64,000 nucleotides of DNA from Zoroaster sp. YZ-2022 (GCA_029582265.1 CM055816.1:23523825-23587824); one strand, 5' to 3'. Positions 35,141 through 46,323 are shown, counted from the stretch's first letter. Translations and numbers: made by a program. Notes: generated from the letters alone by a model not told the origin.

Positions 35141-35215
35141 CAGGCAGATCGTGCAGTCTCATGAGACGAAACCTGCCAATAGCCTTATAGCATACTGCAC
35201 CTGATGAGTCATGCT
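35141..35215 (+). ncRNA. hammerhead-ribozyme-like module with permuted strand order
   Basis: All hammerhead core strings occur within 75 bases. GGCAG (35143-35147), then AUC (cleavage-type triplet, 35148-35150), then GUGCAGU (35151-35157). Next come GAC-GAAA (35165-35171) and C-CUGCC (35172-35177), and finally ACUGCAC (35194-35200), CUGAUGA (35201-35207) and GUC (35208-35210). GGCAG pairs CUGCC (stem III), GUGCAGU pairs ACUGCAC perfectly (stem I), GUC pairs GAC (stem II). Each of the three core junction strands has the correct neighbours, but the order is 1-3-2 rather than the usual 1-2-3, so the fold would need linkers between helix ends. The self-complementary GUCUCAUGAGAC hairpin next to GAAA competes with it and is what a normal stem II would look like. 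Hammerheads are known from Penelope-like elements, and a Penelope-like end is present at 47449-47566. It may be a rearranged or tandem-derived remnant. Activity is not shown. Confidence 0.4.
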
Positions 35216-35989
35216 ATTTTCTTTTAAAAAAAAGGGAAAAAAAAGAAAGGCTGTTGAAGAACTCTTATTGCCGGCTTTCACCTCCTCTTAACCCTGACTA
35301 TTTTCGGATTTTAGTAATTCTTATAATAAATCATACAACACATCTAGCATCCACAACCCTCTATATTTTTTTAGTATAAATATTCTTCCTTTCGTGCCGA
35401 GTTTGACAAAGTCTGAATCTTTATAATCAGTCGTCACTCTCATTCTACGCACTTCTTGGAATAGTTTTAATCCATTTGTCCACGGTGATAGAATTAACGT
35501 TCTTGCATATCGTGAGATATGTTTAGGGCTAAATAAACCTTATGTTTATTTATAATCAAAATAATTTAAAGAGAAAATGTCCAATGCCTCATTGATGACT
35601 GTTCCGGCCGATATTTCTTTAAAAAAAAAAACATTTAGCTTAATTATCTTACCACGTCGAAAATCATCAACTTCTACAAGACATCATTAAACAGTCGTGT
35701 GAGTGGTTTACTGAATGAGGTTCAACTTTTTCAAATTAAACAGAGAAAATCGTTTGAAAACTGCGCTGTTAGGCTGAGAAACGATATGTAACCATACATT
35801 TGCCTGATTTGTGAGGTCTCTCTTAGCCACTATATTTTGTGTATGGGAAATTTGGTCTGGTTCCAATGATCGTGTATACATGCATTACGTATTTTACTGG
35901 TTATCAAACCAAAACAACATCAACAAAGATTTGTTTTAAATAATAAATTTAAAAAAAATAGCATGTCACCGATTTTAAGCCTACCTATG
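35216..35989. other. no gene seen; possible flank of a retroelement
   Basis: Begins with A/G homopolymers, followed by GTTGAAGAACTCTTATTGCC and CGTGCCGAGTTTGACAAAG. I cannot assign these. No open frame of note. Confidence 0.35.
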
Positions 35990-37330
35990 ACCAGAAACTG
36001 GAAACGTTTTTTTAAAATAAACTTTTAATTAATTAACTTCATTGCCCTTCTTCATTTAAAGCACAATAATTAATTTTACTAAATGCAAATTCTTTGTAAG
36101 TAAATGCACATTGTGAAGTAAATGAATTAAATTAAATATTTGAAAATCTTAATTGAATTGAATGTTAATCATAATTATAGATTGCAATATAAAAGACTCA
36201 GCGAGAGGATGGATCATGATATTAAAATAAATGTATACCCTACATGAAGACCCATGAACATCACAGTTATTTGTTTAGGGGTTCACTTTATCCATTTTAT
36301 TATAGGTTTTCCCAATGAATTTCAAAATATTGCATTCAGTTTAAATACGCGACTCATTCAATTTGATTTGAAAATGAATACTCCTTTACATCATCATTCA
36401 ATCAGCAAAAAGATACATTCAAATTCATAAGTTGAGCATTCCATCGTCATTTTACCCAACTCATTGATAAAATAAGTACGTTCTTATTGAAAGCGTCGTC
36501 AGGTACATTCAATTTCAAAAGAACCAGTCGCAAGCGATTGATCAAGAATGGAAAATTATAATGAAACACAACACAGTGTAGGCCTAATGTAAATGTTATT
36601 GAATTTAATATTTTTGTCTTAAAGGTAGGTTATAGAACTGATATTTATAAAACTAATAAAAAAATACCCAAATAGTTGAATGTTAATATACAACTTAGTT
36701 AGTATAAAGCTGATGCTGTCTGAGGAACTGCCATTTTTAAGAAAGATATTGGCAAAACGTCCCCCTAAAATTGATGAAACAAAGAATGTATTATAAACAA
36801 AATTTAAATTTAAATGATTCAAAGGTAAGCAGTTTCAAAGAGAAACATTTTATAAATATTGTTGTTCCATCCCTTCAACATTGCATATAATGAATCTGTC
36901 CTAAACTTATACCTGGGCCTGAGAATTGAATATAACAATTTGTCAAATGAATGCCAATTGATAAAATTGAATTTTTGATCAATCGCTTAAGACTGGTTCT
37001 TTTGAAATTGAATGTACTTAACGATACTTTCAATTAGAACATCCTCCATAATGTTGATGATAACTATGAATGTATTAAAGAAAATTAAAATAAAAATGAT
37101 TCTATTTTCTTGTATATTAAATAACATATATCTTCTTCAGTTAGGGTCCTTCATGTTTCAACGTTATGCAAATAAATTGCCCGACTGTATTTGCTCCATG
37201 TTCAATAGTGTTGTTAAGTGTACATGACTATATACCGACAATTTACCAGGCAATTTGACGACTAACATTAATCATTTCCTACAACCACTCTTACTCAAAG
37301 AAATTGAACATGAAGGTCCCCAAGTTGTGG
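35990..37330 (-). repeat. modules G, I and H, minus-oriented
   Basis: Reading from 37330 down to 35990 gives H, I, G, the same order as 4010-6260 on the plus strand but without the 4111-5399 insertion. A TAGGCCTA octamer at 36579-36586 is shared with 16788 and 52244. Confidence 0.7.
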
Positions 37331-37679
37331 AATTCTGTGAAATTATCCTTTAAAAGTATTCGGTATTTTAATTGAAACATAAACTAAAGACTCAATTACT
37401 AAGAAAGTATTTGTAATATAAATAAGATTCTTGTGTGCCTATAACATTATGAATATATGAATCAAAATGAGGCTCTTGTCTTAAATAGTATGGTGCCTTG
37501 CAAACTCACAGTGATTTATGATTAGCTGTCAGGTTACCAGACAAATATGGCCTCAATGTGACGAGGATCTGAGCATGGATAAAACGACTTCCTGGCAAGC
37601 AATGATTGCTTTAAATTAAAAACAATAAAGTCATGGCAAATAGACCATGCATGTCTAGTTTACTTACACGAGGTTGATG
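37331..37679. other. no gene seen
   Basis: About 350 bases of AT-rich DNA between modules H and M, with no copy found elsewhere in the window. Confidence 0.4.
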
Positions 37680-38900
37680 TCAACTATACTATCCTCATAC
37701 TATCCATTTTGATGTAATGGAAAAGTTCCTTGAGGGAAAATCGTTTTGCTTCTACCTATGCTCCTACGATGACGAAATTCAAGGCATGTGAGGTGATCAG
37801 ACATTGTTAAATTAGATCGGTAAAACACCACAAGATTTACATTTGTATGTGTCAGGTCTCTGTTCCTAAAACTAAGGTTATTGACATTGGGGTTAAGTAT
37901 GGTCGCCAGCTTTATTATTTTAAGGACGATGTCAGAATAACTGACATGATGGGCCTTATCACTAACCATTCTCAAATTCAACCAAATCTGTCAACCGAAT
38001 CTTTCCATCCTATAGGTGTAATAAACTGCAGCCATCTTTGCTTTCCTGTACACAAGTCTATGAGAATCAGAATGAGGCACATGTACAACTGAACCAGTAG
38101 ACAGGTTCCTTACAATGTAATGGCTTCAATCATAACGATATCTGTACTGCCCGTAGATAGGGAACGTGACTATGGTAGACGTGTGTGAGGAACAAACAAA
38201 CAATACACAATGGGTAATTATTATTCCATTGGTGTAAAACGATAATGTTATAATTAATATAGGGGTGGATCCAGGGTGTAGATAAAGGGGCGGGGTTACA
38301 CTGCCAAACAAGGGGGGAAACAAATAACGTATGATAAATTGATGTACAAAGAGTGAAATTCATCATTTTCATCGTCATGCAAGTAGATTCATATGCTATT
38401 ACGTGCGTTCTTTCTCCCACACTGAATACACCCTGTTATCGAATGAATGATTAATTACTATTATTATTATTATTCCATTGGGGTAAAACGATAATAATAC
38501 ATGGGTGGATCCAAAGTGTAGATAAAGGGGGGGTTGATCCAATCAAACTAGGGTTTCATTTTCTCTATTCAAATTAATTTCTAAGCAATCATTATTTCGT
38601 TCCGATCATACTCAACTTCGTATAGTTATTTCTATTTCGTTTTGGCATTCATGACTTTTTTCACCCTGAAATTGGATGTTTCGCATATTATCGTGAGTGA
38701 TTCAATCAAATTAGGATTTTGTGCAAGTTTATTTTCGCTTTCGTTTATGGACAATCAACATCATCTTAAGATTATTTCTTCAGATGTGAGTTATGAAAGT
38801 AACTAAGGCCTATCTTATTTGAAACCTTTTCTTTTGTGTCGCTATACAATTTCTCGATTTTTATTCTAATGTCCAAAAAAAAGTACGAAACAAGAATCAG
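37680..38900 (+). repeat. module M, plus-oriented copy
   Basis: Direct copy of 41030-42240 and reverse complement of 2780-3990. The frames at 37700-37981, 37847-38092 and 38126-38420 are not preserved as frames in the other copies. Confidence 0.7.
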
Positions 38901-39390
38901 AGTATCCTTACGGGGTTAATTAATTGCATCACGGATTTGTTTCACTTTGCAATATTTCCTCCTTAATTTTCCTTTTCCCGGAAGTTTAACTGTCTTTCCT
39001 CTCCCCCTTTCTTTTGCTTTCTTTTGCATGTAATCTCCTGACGAGCTAGGCAAATGAGACAGGTAGGAATCTGTCCTAAAATGTGACAAATGAATGCGAA
39101 TTGATGACAGTTTGATCAACCGCTTGCGACTGGTTTTGACGGAATTTAATGAACTTAGTGACACTTTCAATTAGAATGTACTTATTTTGGCGATTCGTTG
39201 GGTTAAATGACGATAGAATGCTGAACTTAAATGTATATTTTTGCCGATTGAAATTGAAATTTTGTATTAAATTGAATGAAAACGGGATGAAATTAGCGGG
39301 AAAACCAATATTATATTCTGGTGGTCAGCTTTATCTTGCTAATCAAATGCTTAATCTTCTGCTTAATTTTCTCTGTAAAACAAAGCAGTG
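38901..39390. repeat. partial module G with flank
   Basis: 39060-39290 matches the middle of G (TGATCAACCGCTTGCGACTGG, GTTAAATGACGATAGAATGC). The segment before it is pyrimidine-rich. Confidence 0.5.
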
Positions 39391-40336
39391 ATTGTCGACA
39401 CTTCCCATGTCAGTATTATTATTTTAAATAAATAAAAATAAAATAAATAAATAAACAGGCAATGGTTCGCCCCAGGATAAATACAACTCCTGAATACAAA
39501 TTTAACTGCAAATTACATTTGATTGAGAATTGAGATGTTTATTGGGTAAAAAGCACAAAGAAACGCTATGATTGTATTGAATTCAGGGATGAAAATAAAG
39601 GTATTCTAATGAGTCCCTGTGGATTTGTTATAATGGATATGAAATCATGGAAAGATACTTGCAAATTCATAATGTTATTTCATATTCCATACAAATCAAT
39701 GAGTGCGGATTTTAATAATCAGTATGCAGCTAATTACAGAGATGATAATCACACAAACATTAATTGTTCAACTGGTTCATTGAATCAGGATTTTCTATCG
39801 AAATTATACCAAATATGTGATATAAATTTATAAAACTAGTTAATTTTTTTTAAATATAAATAATGATTATTAAATATTGAATGTATGCTATTTTTTTCTT
39901 TATAATAATCTGAAGTTGATGTACAATTTAACAAAGTACAATGAGATACATTCGAATTGAAAAGAAAACATTTATTGAGCAATTTTTAAATCAGTTACTC
40001 TTTTTACCCCTGATATTATTATCACTTCATCATAAAATGCAGTTAAATTTAAGGGAAACTACATAAAGCTTGTAAAATGTGAAAGTTGAATTCCCCTTTC
40101 ATTGACATGATAAGCCCATATATTTTGTACTAATCAGCGTTGTGTAAATAATTTTTCCCATCAGGTGAGAACGAAGTAGTACGAGGTTATCAAGGGACGC
40201 TTATGTTCAACATTACAGGACAAAACGACGATTTATTTAGGGGTATTTGTGTCATACTTGAGTTGATGCATCAGGGATGGATGTTGGAATTCAACATTTG
40301 GAACCAAACCCTGTCATGTCAACAAATTTACGCTAT
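39391..40336. other. no gene recognised
   Basis: A 74-codon frame at 39609-39833 (MSPCGFVIMDMKSW...) shows no family signature. The rest is AT-rich without repeats that I could match. Confidence 0.35.
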
Positions 40337-40885
40337 AATAATAATAATAATGTATAGATTTATATAGCGTACGTATCCACCAACTAAGTGGCGCTCAAGG
40401 CGCATTATATTATTATCCCTGCTCATAAGGCTCATAAAGGCTCATAAATCATTCCTGAAACCATCTCAGCTCCCTGGGGAGTATACAGCTCAATTGCTGC
40501 CATTTCTAGCGCATAGAGAGCAAACCATCTCTGCCTTCACAGGTACCCATTTAACCCCTGGGTGGAGAGAAGCAATTATGGTTAAGTGTCTTGCTCAAGG
40601 ACACAGGTGTCACGGCTGGGGCTCGAACCCACACTCTGCTGCTGGCAACACCAGAACTTGAGTTCAGTGCGCTAGACCGCTCGGCCACGACAATCCACTT
40701 TACGTGCATTATACAACACACGGGACCTACGGCTTTACGTCCCATCCGAAGGACGAAGCAATTATGGTTAAGTACCTTGCTCAAGGATACAAGTGTCACG
40801 ACCGGGGCTCGAACCCACACCCTGCTGCAGGCAACACCAGAACTTGAGTTCGGTGCGCTAGACCGCTCGGCCACGACACTCCATA
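40337..40885 (-). repeat. tRNA-Leu-derived SINE, dimeric form, minus strand
   Basis: On the minus strand there are two tRNA-Leu-like heads (about 40800-40885 and 40600-40690), each followed by the CTTGAGCAAG...TTAACCATAATTGCTTC body. A long unique body and the LINE-like tail GGATACGTACGCTATATAA with (ATT)n at 40337-40352 complete it. Both heads keep A- and B-box text (GGGTTCGAGCCC). Apparent proteins on both strands across it are SINE artefacts. Confidence 0.88.
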
Positions 40886-41029
40886 TTGCTATATTCAACA
40901 TGCCAAGAAATCAATTTATCAATCAGTCTAGTAATCTTAATTTTAATTCTATCTAGTCAAAACGCTGTATTTATGTCAGGAAAAACCATCAAATTCAACA
41001 AAATCTCTTGTCAACCAAATCCTTCTACC

Positions 41030-42240
41030 CTATAGGTGCAATAGACCTTCAATTAATAAACCGCAGCCATCTTTGCTTTCCTGTACACAAGTCTATGAGA
41101 ATCAGAATGAGGCACATGTACAACTGAACCAGTAGACAGGTTCCTTACAATGTGATCGCTTCAATCATAACGATATCTCTACTGCCCGTAGATAGGGATA
41201 TGGTAGACGTGTGTGAGGAACAAACAATACACAATGGGATTCTAGCCGGCTATATGGGATTCTAGCCGGCCAATTGTCATCGGGCAAGCTCGGTGGTCGA
41301 GAGGTTAAGACGTCTGCACTGGTAATCAGGACTTCGTGCGTTCGAATCCCGCCCGAGTCGCCTGTGTAGTTTTTTTCCACAGACACTCGGAAAGCACTGA
41401 GTATACAGTGCTGTACACACGTCGGTGTTGGGCAAAATTAAACCAATTGTTTATCTCCCGACGCAAGAATTTCACCAACCTATACATACACAATAGGCAA
41501 TTGTTATTCAATTAGGGTAAAACGATAATGTAATAAAGATGTGGATCCAGGGTGTAATTTCTAAGCAATCATTATTTTGTTCAGGTCATATTCAACTTCG
41601 TATAGTTATTTCTATTTCGTTTCGGCATCCATCACTTCATTTTTTTCATCCTGAAATTTAATGTTTCGCATGTTTTCGTGATTGATTAAATCAAATTAAG
41701 AATTATCGATTTGTTGCCAGTTTATTTTCGCTTTCGTTCATGGGTCATCAATATCATGTGAGTAATGAAAGTGTGTAAGGGTGTAAATTATGAAGCATTT
41801 ACTGACAAGTGCATCATGCATGCATGGAAGTTGCATACAGCATGCGGATAATGGCATGCGCACATCAGACATATGTTCCATAATATCTATGTGTGGATAC
41901 CTCATGCAGAAACTCATCCTGAGAAAATACCCTATTGATTTCATGCACATATTTCACTGTAATCACTAAGTCCTGTACTATGGTGATAACTGATTATCAT
42001 ATATAAATCTTTTCATGACAGGGCCAAACAAGTTTCAAGATAATTGTTTTCCTACAGAGAGCAATTTTTCCACTCGCCATTAACAAATCATATATTACGA
42101 ATTTGCTGAAAGGCATTTGTGAGTAATGAAAGTCACTAACGCCTAATATTCTAAACTTCTTCTTTTGTGCCGCTATCCAATTTCTTGATTTTTATTCCAA
42201 TGTCAAAAATTTACGAAACAAGAATCTGAGGATCCCTATA
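41030..42240 (+). repeat. module M, third copy
   Basis: Direct duplicate of 37680-38900, interrupted by a Thr-tRNA SINE at 41283. It passes into module G at 42240, as the 38900 copy does at 39060. Confidence 0.65.
41283..41490 (+). repeat. tRNA-Thr-derived SINE
   Basis: The head GGCAAGCTCGGTGGTCGAG has an anticodon-loop-like CTGGTAA (GGT, Thr) and the B box GCGTTCGAATCCCGC at 41336-41351. The acceptor half CCCGAG/CTCGG also pairs internally. The body (CCACAGACACTCGG, CAGTGCTGTACACACG) lacks tRNA features, so this is a SINE and not a gene. It is preceded by two copies of GGGATTCTAGCCGGC at 41238 and 41260. Confidence 0.7.
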
Positions 42241-42640
42241 CGGTGTCAAATTGAATGAGTCGCGTATTAAATTGAATGCACTATTTTTAATTCATCTGAA
42301 AAAACCTATAATAAAATAGATAAAGTAAACCCCCTAAACAAATAATTGTGATGCTCATGGGTCTTCATGTAGGGTATACATTTATTTTAATATCATGATC
42401 CATCCTCTCGCTAAGTCTTTCTATATGATTAACATTAATTTCAGTTAGGATTTTCAAATAATTACTTTTAAATTAATCAATGTATTTCCAAAGAATTTGC
42501 ATTTAGTAAAATTAATTATTGTGCTTACAAATGCATAAGGGCAATAAAATTGTTATTCCATTAATAATACATTAATTTCTTGTTGAAATAAACATTTATC
42601 TCATTATGTCATTGGAAATAGGTTTTTAGAGCCTGACGTT
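42240..42640 (+). repeat. module G copy joined to end of F
   Basis: GAGTCGCGTATTAAATTGAATG to GCATTTAGTAAAATTAATTATTG is G. It is followed at about 42570 by the F-end text TTAATTTCTTGTTGAAATAAA. Confidence 0.6.
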
Positions 42641-42667
42641 CATCTGAACTTGCAATTTGTAATGTTT

Positions 42668-42732
42668 TAAATAAAATTATTGAAGCAATAGAAAATAGGC
42701 AGTGTTCTGTTGGTATTTTCCTGAACCTTTCC
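42668..42732 (+). pseudogene. CR1-like RT, left part of a split reading frame
   Basis: Translates as NKIIEAIENRQCSVGIFLNLS, the stretch just before and into RT motif A. The canonical DLS is NLS here. The frame is cut by the Rex1 LINE and resumes at 45649. Confidence 0.75.
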
Positions 42733-45647
42733 AGGGAACTAGGGAACGTTCAAAGTATCAAGAACAAATCTGACGAGCTGAAAGCCAATATTCAGTATCT
42801 TTCAGAATACCGCAATTCCAGCTTGATATGTCTGACCGAAACCTGGTTAACTGATACTGATCCCAACTCAAAAGTCGACATAAATGGGTATACTTTGCTC
42901 AGAATGAATAGAGACAAACACTCCGGTAAAAGCAAGGGCGGAGGGGTCTGCATGTTTATTAACAAGAAATATTGTAGCCCCTCACACATTACTGTTAAAC
43001 ATAAAATCTGCACACCAGATATCGAACTTCTGGGGGTCTACATGCGGCCGTTCTACTTACCAAGGGAAATCAATCAGATAATGATTTTTTTGGTGTACAT
43101 CCCTCCTTCAGCGAACACAAAGACGTCAGCCGATATAATTCAAGAATTGTTTCTCAAACTGAAACCGATTCACCAGATGCCGCAAAGTTTATACTAGGCG
43201 ATTTCAACTTATGCAGTTTATTCGAGGTTATGCCTACTTTTCACCAGTATGTCAATTGCCCCACCCGCCATGCTGCCTGCTTAGACTTGTGCTACGGGAA
43301 CATTACTGAGGCATATCGTGCAAAATCACTACCTGGATTGGGCTGTTCTGACCATAACATGATCCAGCTTATTCCAGTGTACCAGGCCAAAATCCGGAGG
43401 GAACCTGTAAGGAAAATTCAACTAAAGGTGTGGTCAAGTCAAGCCATCGAGACACTGCAAGGATGTTTCACCTGTACAGACTGGAATGTCTTCACTAAGT
43501 CAGCTGACAGCCTTGATGAGTCAGTTGAAGTAATATCAGACTACATCCGGTTTTGTGTGGACATGGTGATCCCCCAAAAGACCGTTAAGATTTTTCCAAA
43601 TAATAAACCCTGGATCACAAAAGACCTGAAGAAACATTTAAACAAGAAAAGAGACTGTTCTACACCGGTACAAAGGATGAACAAAAAGAGATTCAAAAAA
43701 GAATAAAACACAAAATTAAAGAATGTAAAATGGCTTATAAATGTAAAATTGAATCTTTATTTCAGACGAACGACACAAAACTCGCTTGGAAAGGACTTCA
43801 AACCATCACAGGCTATAAACCTAAAAAAAACTGGTATATATGTGGAAAATGAATCCCAATATGCTCACAACTTGAATTGTTTTTATAGTAGGTTTAACAA
43901 ATTTGATTTCAGTGTACAACAGGGCGAAGTAATGAACGCTATACAGGAAAACCTTAAAGAAAATACAAACCTTCATGTCTCTGAGCGTGAAGTTCGTAAT
44001 CTTTTTAAGAAACTAAATTCTCACAAAACTCATGGGCCTGACTTTATCACTTCTAAGATGTTAAAGGTGTGTGCAGATCAACTAGCCGGTCCATTTAGAA
44101 CATTGTTTCAAGCTTCGATTGATAATACCTGTGTTCCAGCACTGTGGAAAAAATCTACGATTGTACCTGTTCCTAAAAAACGACATTTTAAGGAGATGAA
44201 TGATTTGCGCCCAGTGGCTCTTACATCGGTACCGATGAAGTGTTTTGAAAAAAATATTTTGAATAGATTATTGCCTTCTGTCACTGAATCCTTAGATAAA
44301 TACCAGTTTGCTTATCGACCTCACAGGAGTGTTGAGGATGCTGTGCTTACTTTATTGAATGGTATCTTTGAACACTTAGAGAAAGCAGGTGCCTTTGTTA
44401 AAGTTCTCTTTGTGGATTTCTCAAGCGTCTTCAACACCATTCAGCCCCATCTTCTGGCCCAAAAAATCATCAATTTGAATGTAAATCGTAGACTTATTCT
44501 ATGGATTAATGATTTTATGTTGAACAGAAGTCAATGCGTTAAAGTGAATTCCACCCTTTCATCTGTTCAACATACTTCCACAGGTGCCCCCCAGGAGTGT
44601 GTTTTGTCACCCGTCTTGTACACTTTGTATACCAATGACCTAACTACCATAGAACAGACTCATAAAGTCATTAAGTATGCTGATGACACTGCTGTTTTTT
44701 GTTTTTTTTATGGAAAACAAGAATCTCTGGATAGTTTCACACATGAGGTGACACATTTTATTCAGTGGTGTGATGATAACTATCTAAAAACTAATGTCAA
44801 TAAAACTAAAGAGATGATATTTGACTTTAGGAAAAAGAAATCTCATGTTATGCCAGTTGTCATCAAAGATGAATGCGTAGAAACAGTGTCCGTTTACAAA
44901 TACCTTGGGGTTGAAATTGACAATCAATTGAAATTTGATGCATGTGCCAAATCTAAATATAGTAAGTTGCAACAACGTTTATTTTTTCTGCGCAAGCTCA
45001 ACTCTTTTTATGTAGATAAGACAATTTTACAATTGTTCTACCAGTCTATTGTACAGAATATCCTAACTTTTTGTCTTGTTTGTGTTTTTGGAAATATGCG
45101 GACCAATGACCGGATTAAGTTGGAAAGAATTGTTAAACAAGCAAGTAAAGTAATTGGTCTGCAACAAGAGTCTCCAGAGGCATTATACAAATCTCTTATG
45201 TGCAATAGAATTGAATCAGTTCTTGCTGACTCAAGTCACCCATTACATGCCGAATTCCAAACCAACTCAAGGAGTCATCGCTTTTTACAAAGAAAGATCA
45301 AGACCCACCGTTACGGCAGTTCATTCATTCCGACTGCTATCAAATGGTACAATGAGCAGTTGGAGCGATGAGCTGTCGGGTGGTTGGCTCTGATCCCTCA
45401 CCATGTACTCTATATCCTCATACAATTTTTGTAAATTTTTAATATTGAATTGTAGTATATTTTTATAAAAAGAATTGTTCTAAATGTTTGTGTATTTAAT
45501 AAGTAAGTTTTTGTTTATTTTTTACCAGCTTCTTACTTATGTCTAGTCTTTTTTATCGTTTGTATTGTATTGTATTGTATTGTAAAGGCCATTTTAATTT
45601 CCCCGTGAGGGACAATAAAGTTTTATCTAATCTAATCTAATCTAATC
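42733..45647 (+). mobile_element. Rex1/Babar-type LINE, 5'-truncated, frameshifted
   Basis: Encodes an APE endonuclease and an RT. The endonuclease has LICLTETWL at about 42818, KGGGVCMFINKK, VYIPPS, then a frameshift near 43165-43190, FILGDFN at about 43190, SDHN at about 43350 and NNKPWITKDLK. The RT is described separately. The 3' UTR ends GACAATAAAGTTTTATC and a (TCTAA)n tail at 45626-45647. The DFSSVFNTIQ motif is the hallmark that distinguishes Rex1 from other CR1-group LINEs. The 5' end lacks the first endonuclease residues, typical of incomplete target-primed reverse transcription. It interrupts another RT between residues LNLS and FDTVN. Confidence 0.88.
43749..45371 (+). CDS. Rex1-type reverse transcriptase ORF
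   Basis: A 540-codon open frame. The first ~25 codons are out of the true frame; the genuine frame (LAWKGLQTITGYKPKK) runs ahead of it and shifts at an A-run near 43824, so the start is not real. RT blocks follow: RNLFKKLNSHKTHGPD (about residues 83-98), TIVPVPKKRH and LRPVALTSVPMKCFE (138-167), motif A LFVDFSSVFNT (about 220-230, catalytic D), motif B GAPQECVLSP (about 278-287, where the usual PQG glycine is E), motif C KYADDTAVF (about 309-317, catalytic DD) and thumb text WCDDNYLKTNVNKTKEM. The C-terminus has VYKYLGVEID, FLRKLNSF and RYGSSFIPTAIKWYN. The palm catalytic residues survive, but the PQG change and the upstream frameshifts argue that the element is dead. Confidence 0.9.
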   Translation: MNLYFRRTTQNSLGKDFKPSQAINLKKTGIYVENESQYAHNLNCFYSRFNKFDFSVQQGEVMNAIQENLKENTNLHVSEREVRNLFKKLNSHKTHGPDFITSKMLKVCADQLAGPFRTLFQASIDNTCVPALWKKSTIVPVPKKRHFKEMNDLRPVALTSVPMKCFEKNILNRLLPSVTESLDKYQFAYRPHRSVEDAVLTLLNGIFEHLEKAGAFVKVLFVDFSSVFNTIQPHLLAQKIINLNVNRRLILWINDFMLNRSQCVKVNSTLSSVQHTSTGAPQECVLSPVLYTLYTNDLTTIEQTHKVIKYADDTAVFCFFYGKQESLDSFTHEVTHFIQWCDDNYLKTNVNKTKEMIFDFRKKKSHVMPVVIKDECVETVSVYKYLGVEIDNQLKFDACAKSKYSKLQQRLFFLRKLNSFYVDKTILQLFYQSIVQNILTFCLVCVFGNMRTNDRIKLERIVKQASKVIGLQQESPEALYKSLMCNRIESVLADSSHPLHAEFQTNSRSHRFLQRKIKTHRYGSSFIPTAIKWYNEQLER

Positions 45648-45648
45648 T

Positions 45649-46323
45649 TTTGACACTGTAAATCAAAACATTCTTATTTCTAAATTAGAGCACTACGGTG
45701 TGCGTGGATTTAATAATAATAATAATAATGTATAGATTTATATAGCGCACGTATCCACCAACTAAGTGGCGCTCAAGGCGCATTATATTATTATCCCTGC
45801 TCATAAGGCTCATAAGGCTCATAAATCATTCCTGTAACCATCTCAGCTCCCTGGGGAGTATACAGCTCAATTGCTGCCATTTCTAGCGCATATAGAGCAA
45901 ACCATCTCTGCCTTCACAGGTACCCATTTAACCCCTGGGTGGAGAGAAGCAATTATGGTTAAGTGTCTTGCTCAAGGACACAGGTGTCACGGCCGGGGCT
46001 CGAACCCACACTCTGCTGCTGGCAACACCAGAACTTGAGTTCAGTGCGCTAGACCGCACGACAATCCACTTTACGTGCATTATACACCACACGGGACCTA
46101 CGGCTTTACGTCCCATCCGAAGGACGAAGCAATTATGGTTAAGTACCTTGCTCAAGGACACAAGTGTCACGACCGGGGCTCGAACCCACACCCTGCTGCT
46201 GGCAACACCAGAACTTGAGTTCGGTGCGCTAGACCGCTCGGCCACGACACTCCATTTAGCCTTGGATTGGTTCCCCAAGGCAGTATGTTAGGTCCCTAAT
46301 TGTATATTATTTATATTAATGAT
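45649..46323 (+). pseudogene. CR1-like RT, right part, interrupted by a SINE
   Basis: 45649-45712 reads FDTVNQNILISKLEHYGVRG, the sequence after motif A. After removal of the SINE (45713-46253) and one ATTTA, the frame continues without a break as GFSLGLVPQGSMLGP and then YIIYINDI, i.e. motif B and beyond. About 60 residues expected between these blocks are missing. A (TA) run and a truncated MITE E follow. Confidence 0.8.
45713..46253 (-). repeat. tRNA-Leu-derived SINE, dimeric form, with target duplication
   Basis: Same structure as 40337-40885, with (ATT)n tail at the left. The inner head has lost a few bases (TCGGCC missing near 46056). Direct repeats ATTTA at 45708-45712 and 46254-46258 are its target duplication. 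It lies inside RT coding sequence. Confidence 0.88.

Noticed and set aside
40551..40956. Protein-like frames on both strands (also 45928-46291)
   Set aside because: Both lie entirely in the dimeric tRNA-Leu SINE; such frames are well-known spurious predictions.
41165..41386. Minus-strand frame reading GGIRTHEVLITSADVL
   Set aside because: Antisense translation of the tRNA-Thr-derived SINE, a common false protein in animal databases.
43500..43530. TGATGAGTC string as a second hammerhead half
   Set aside because: It is coding sequence of the Rex1 endonuclease region (LDESVE) and lacks neighbouring stems or GAAA.
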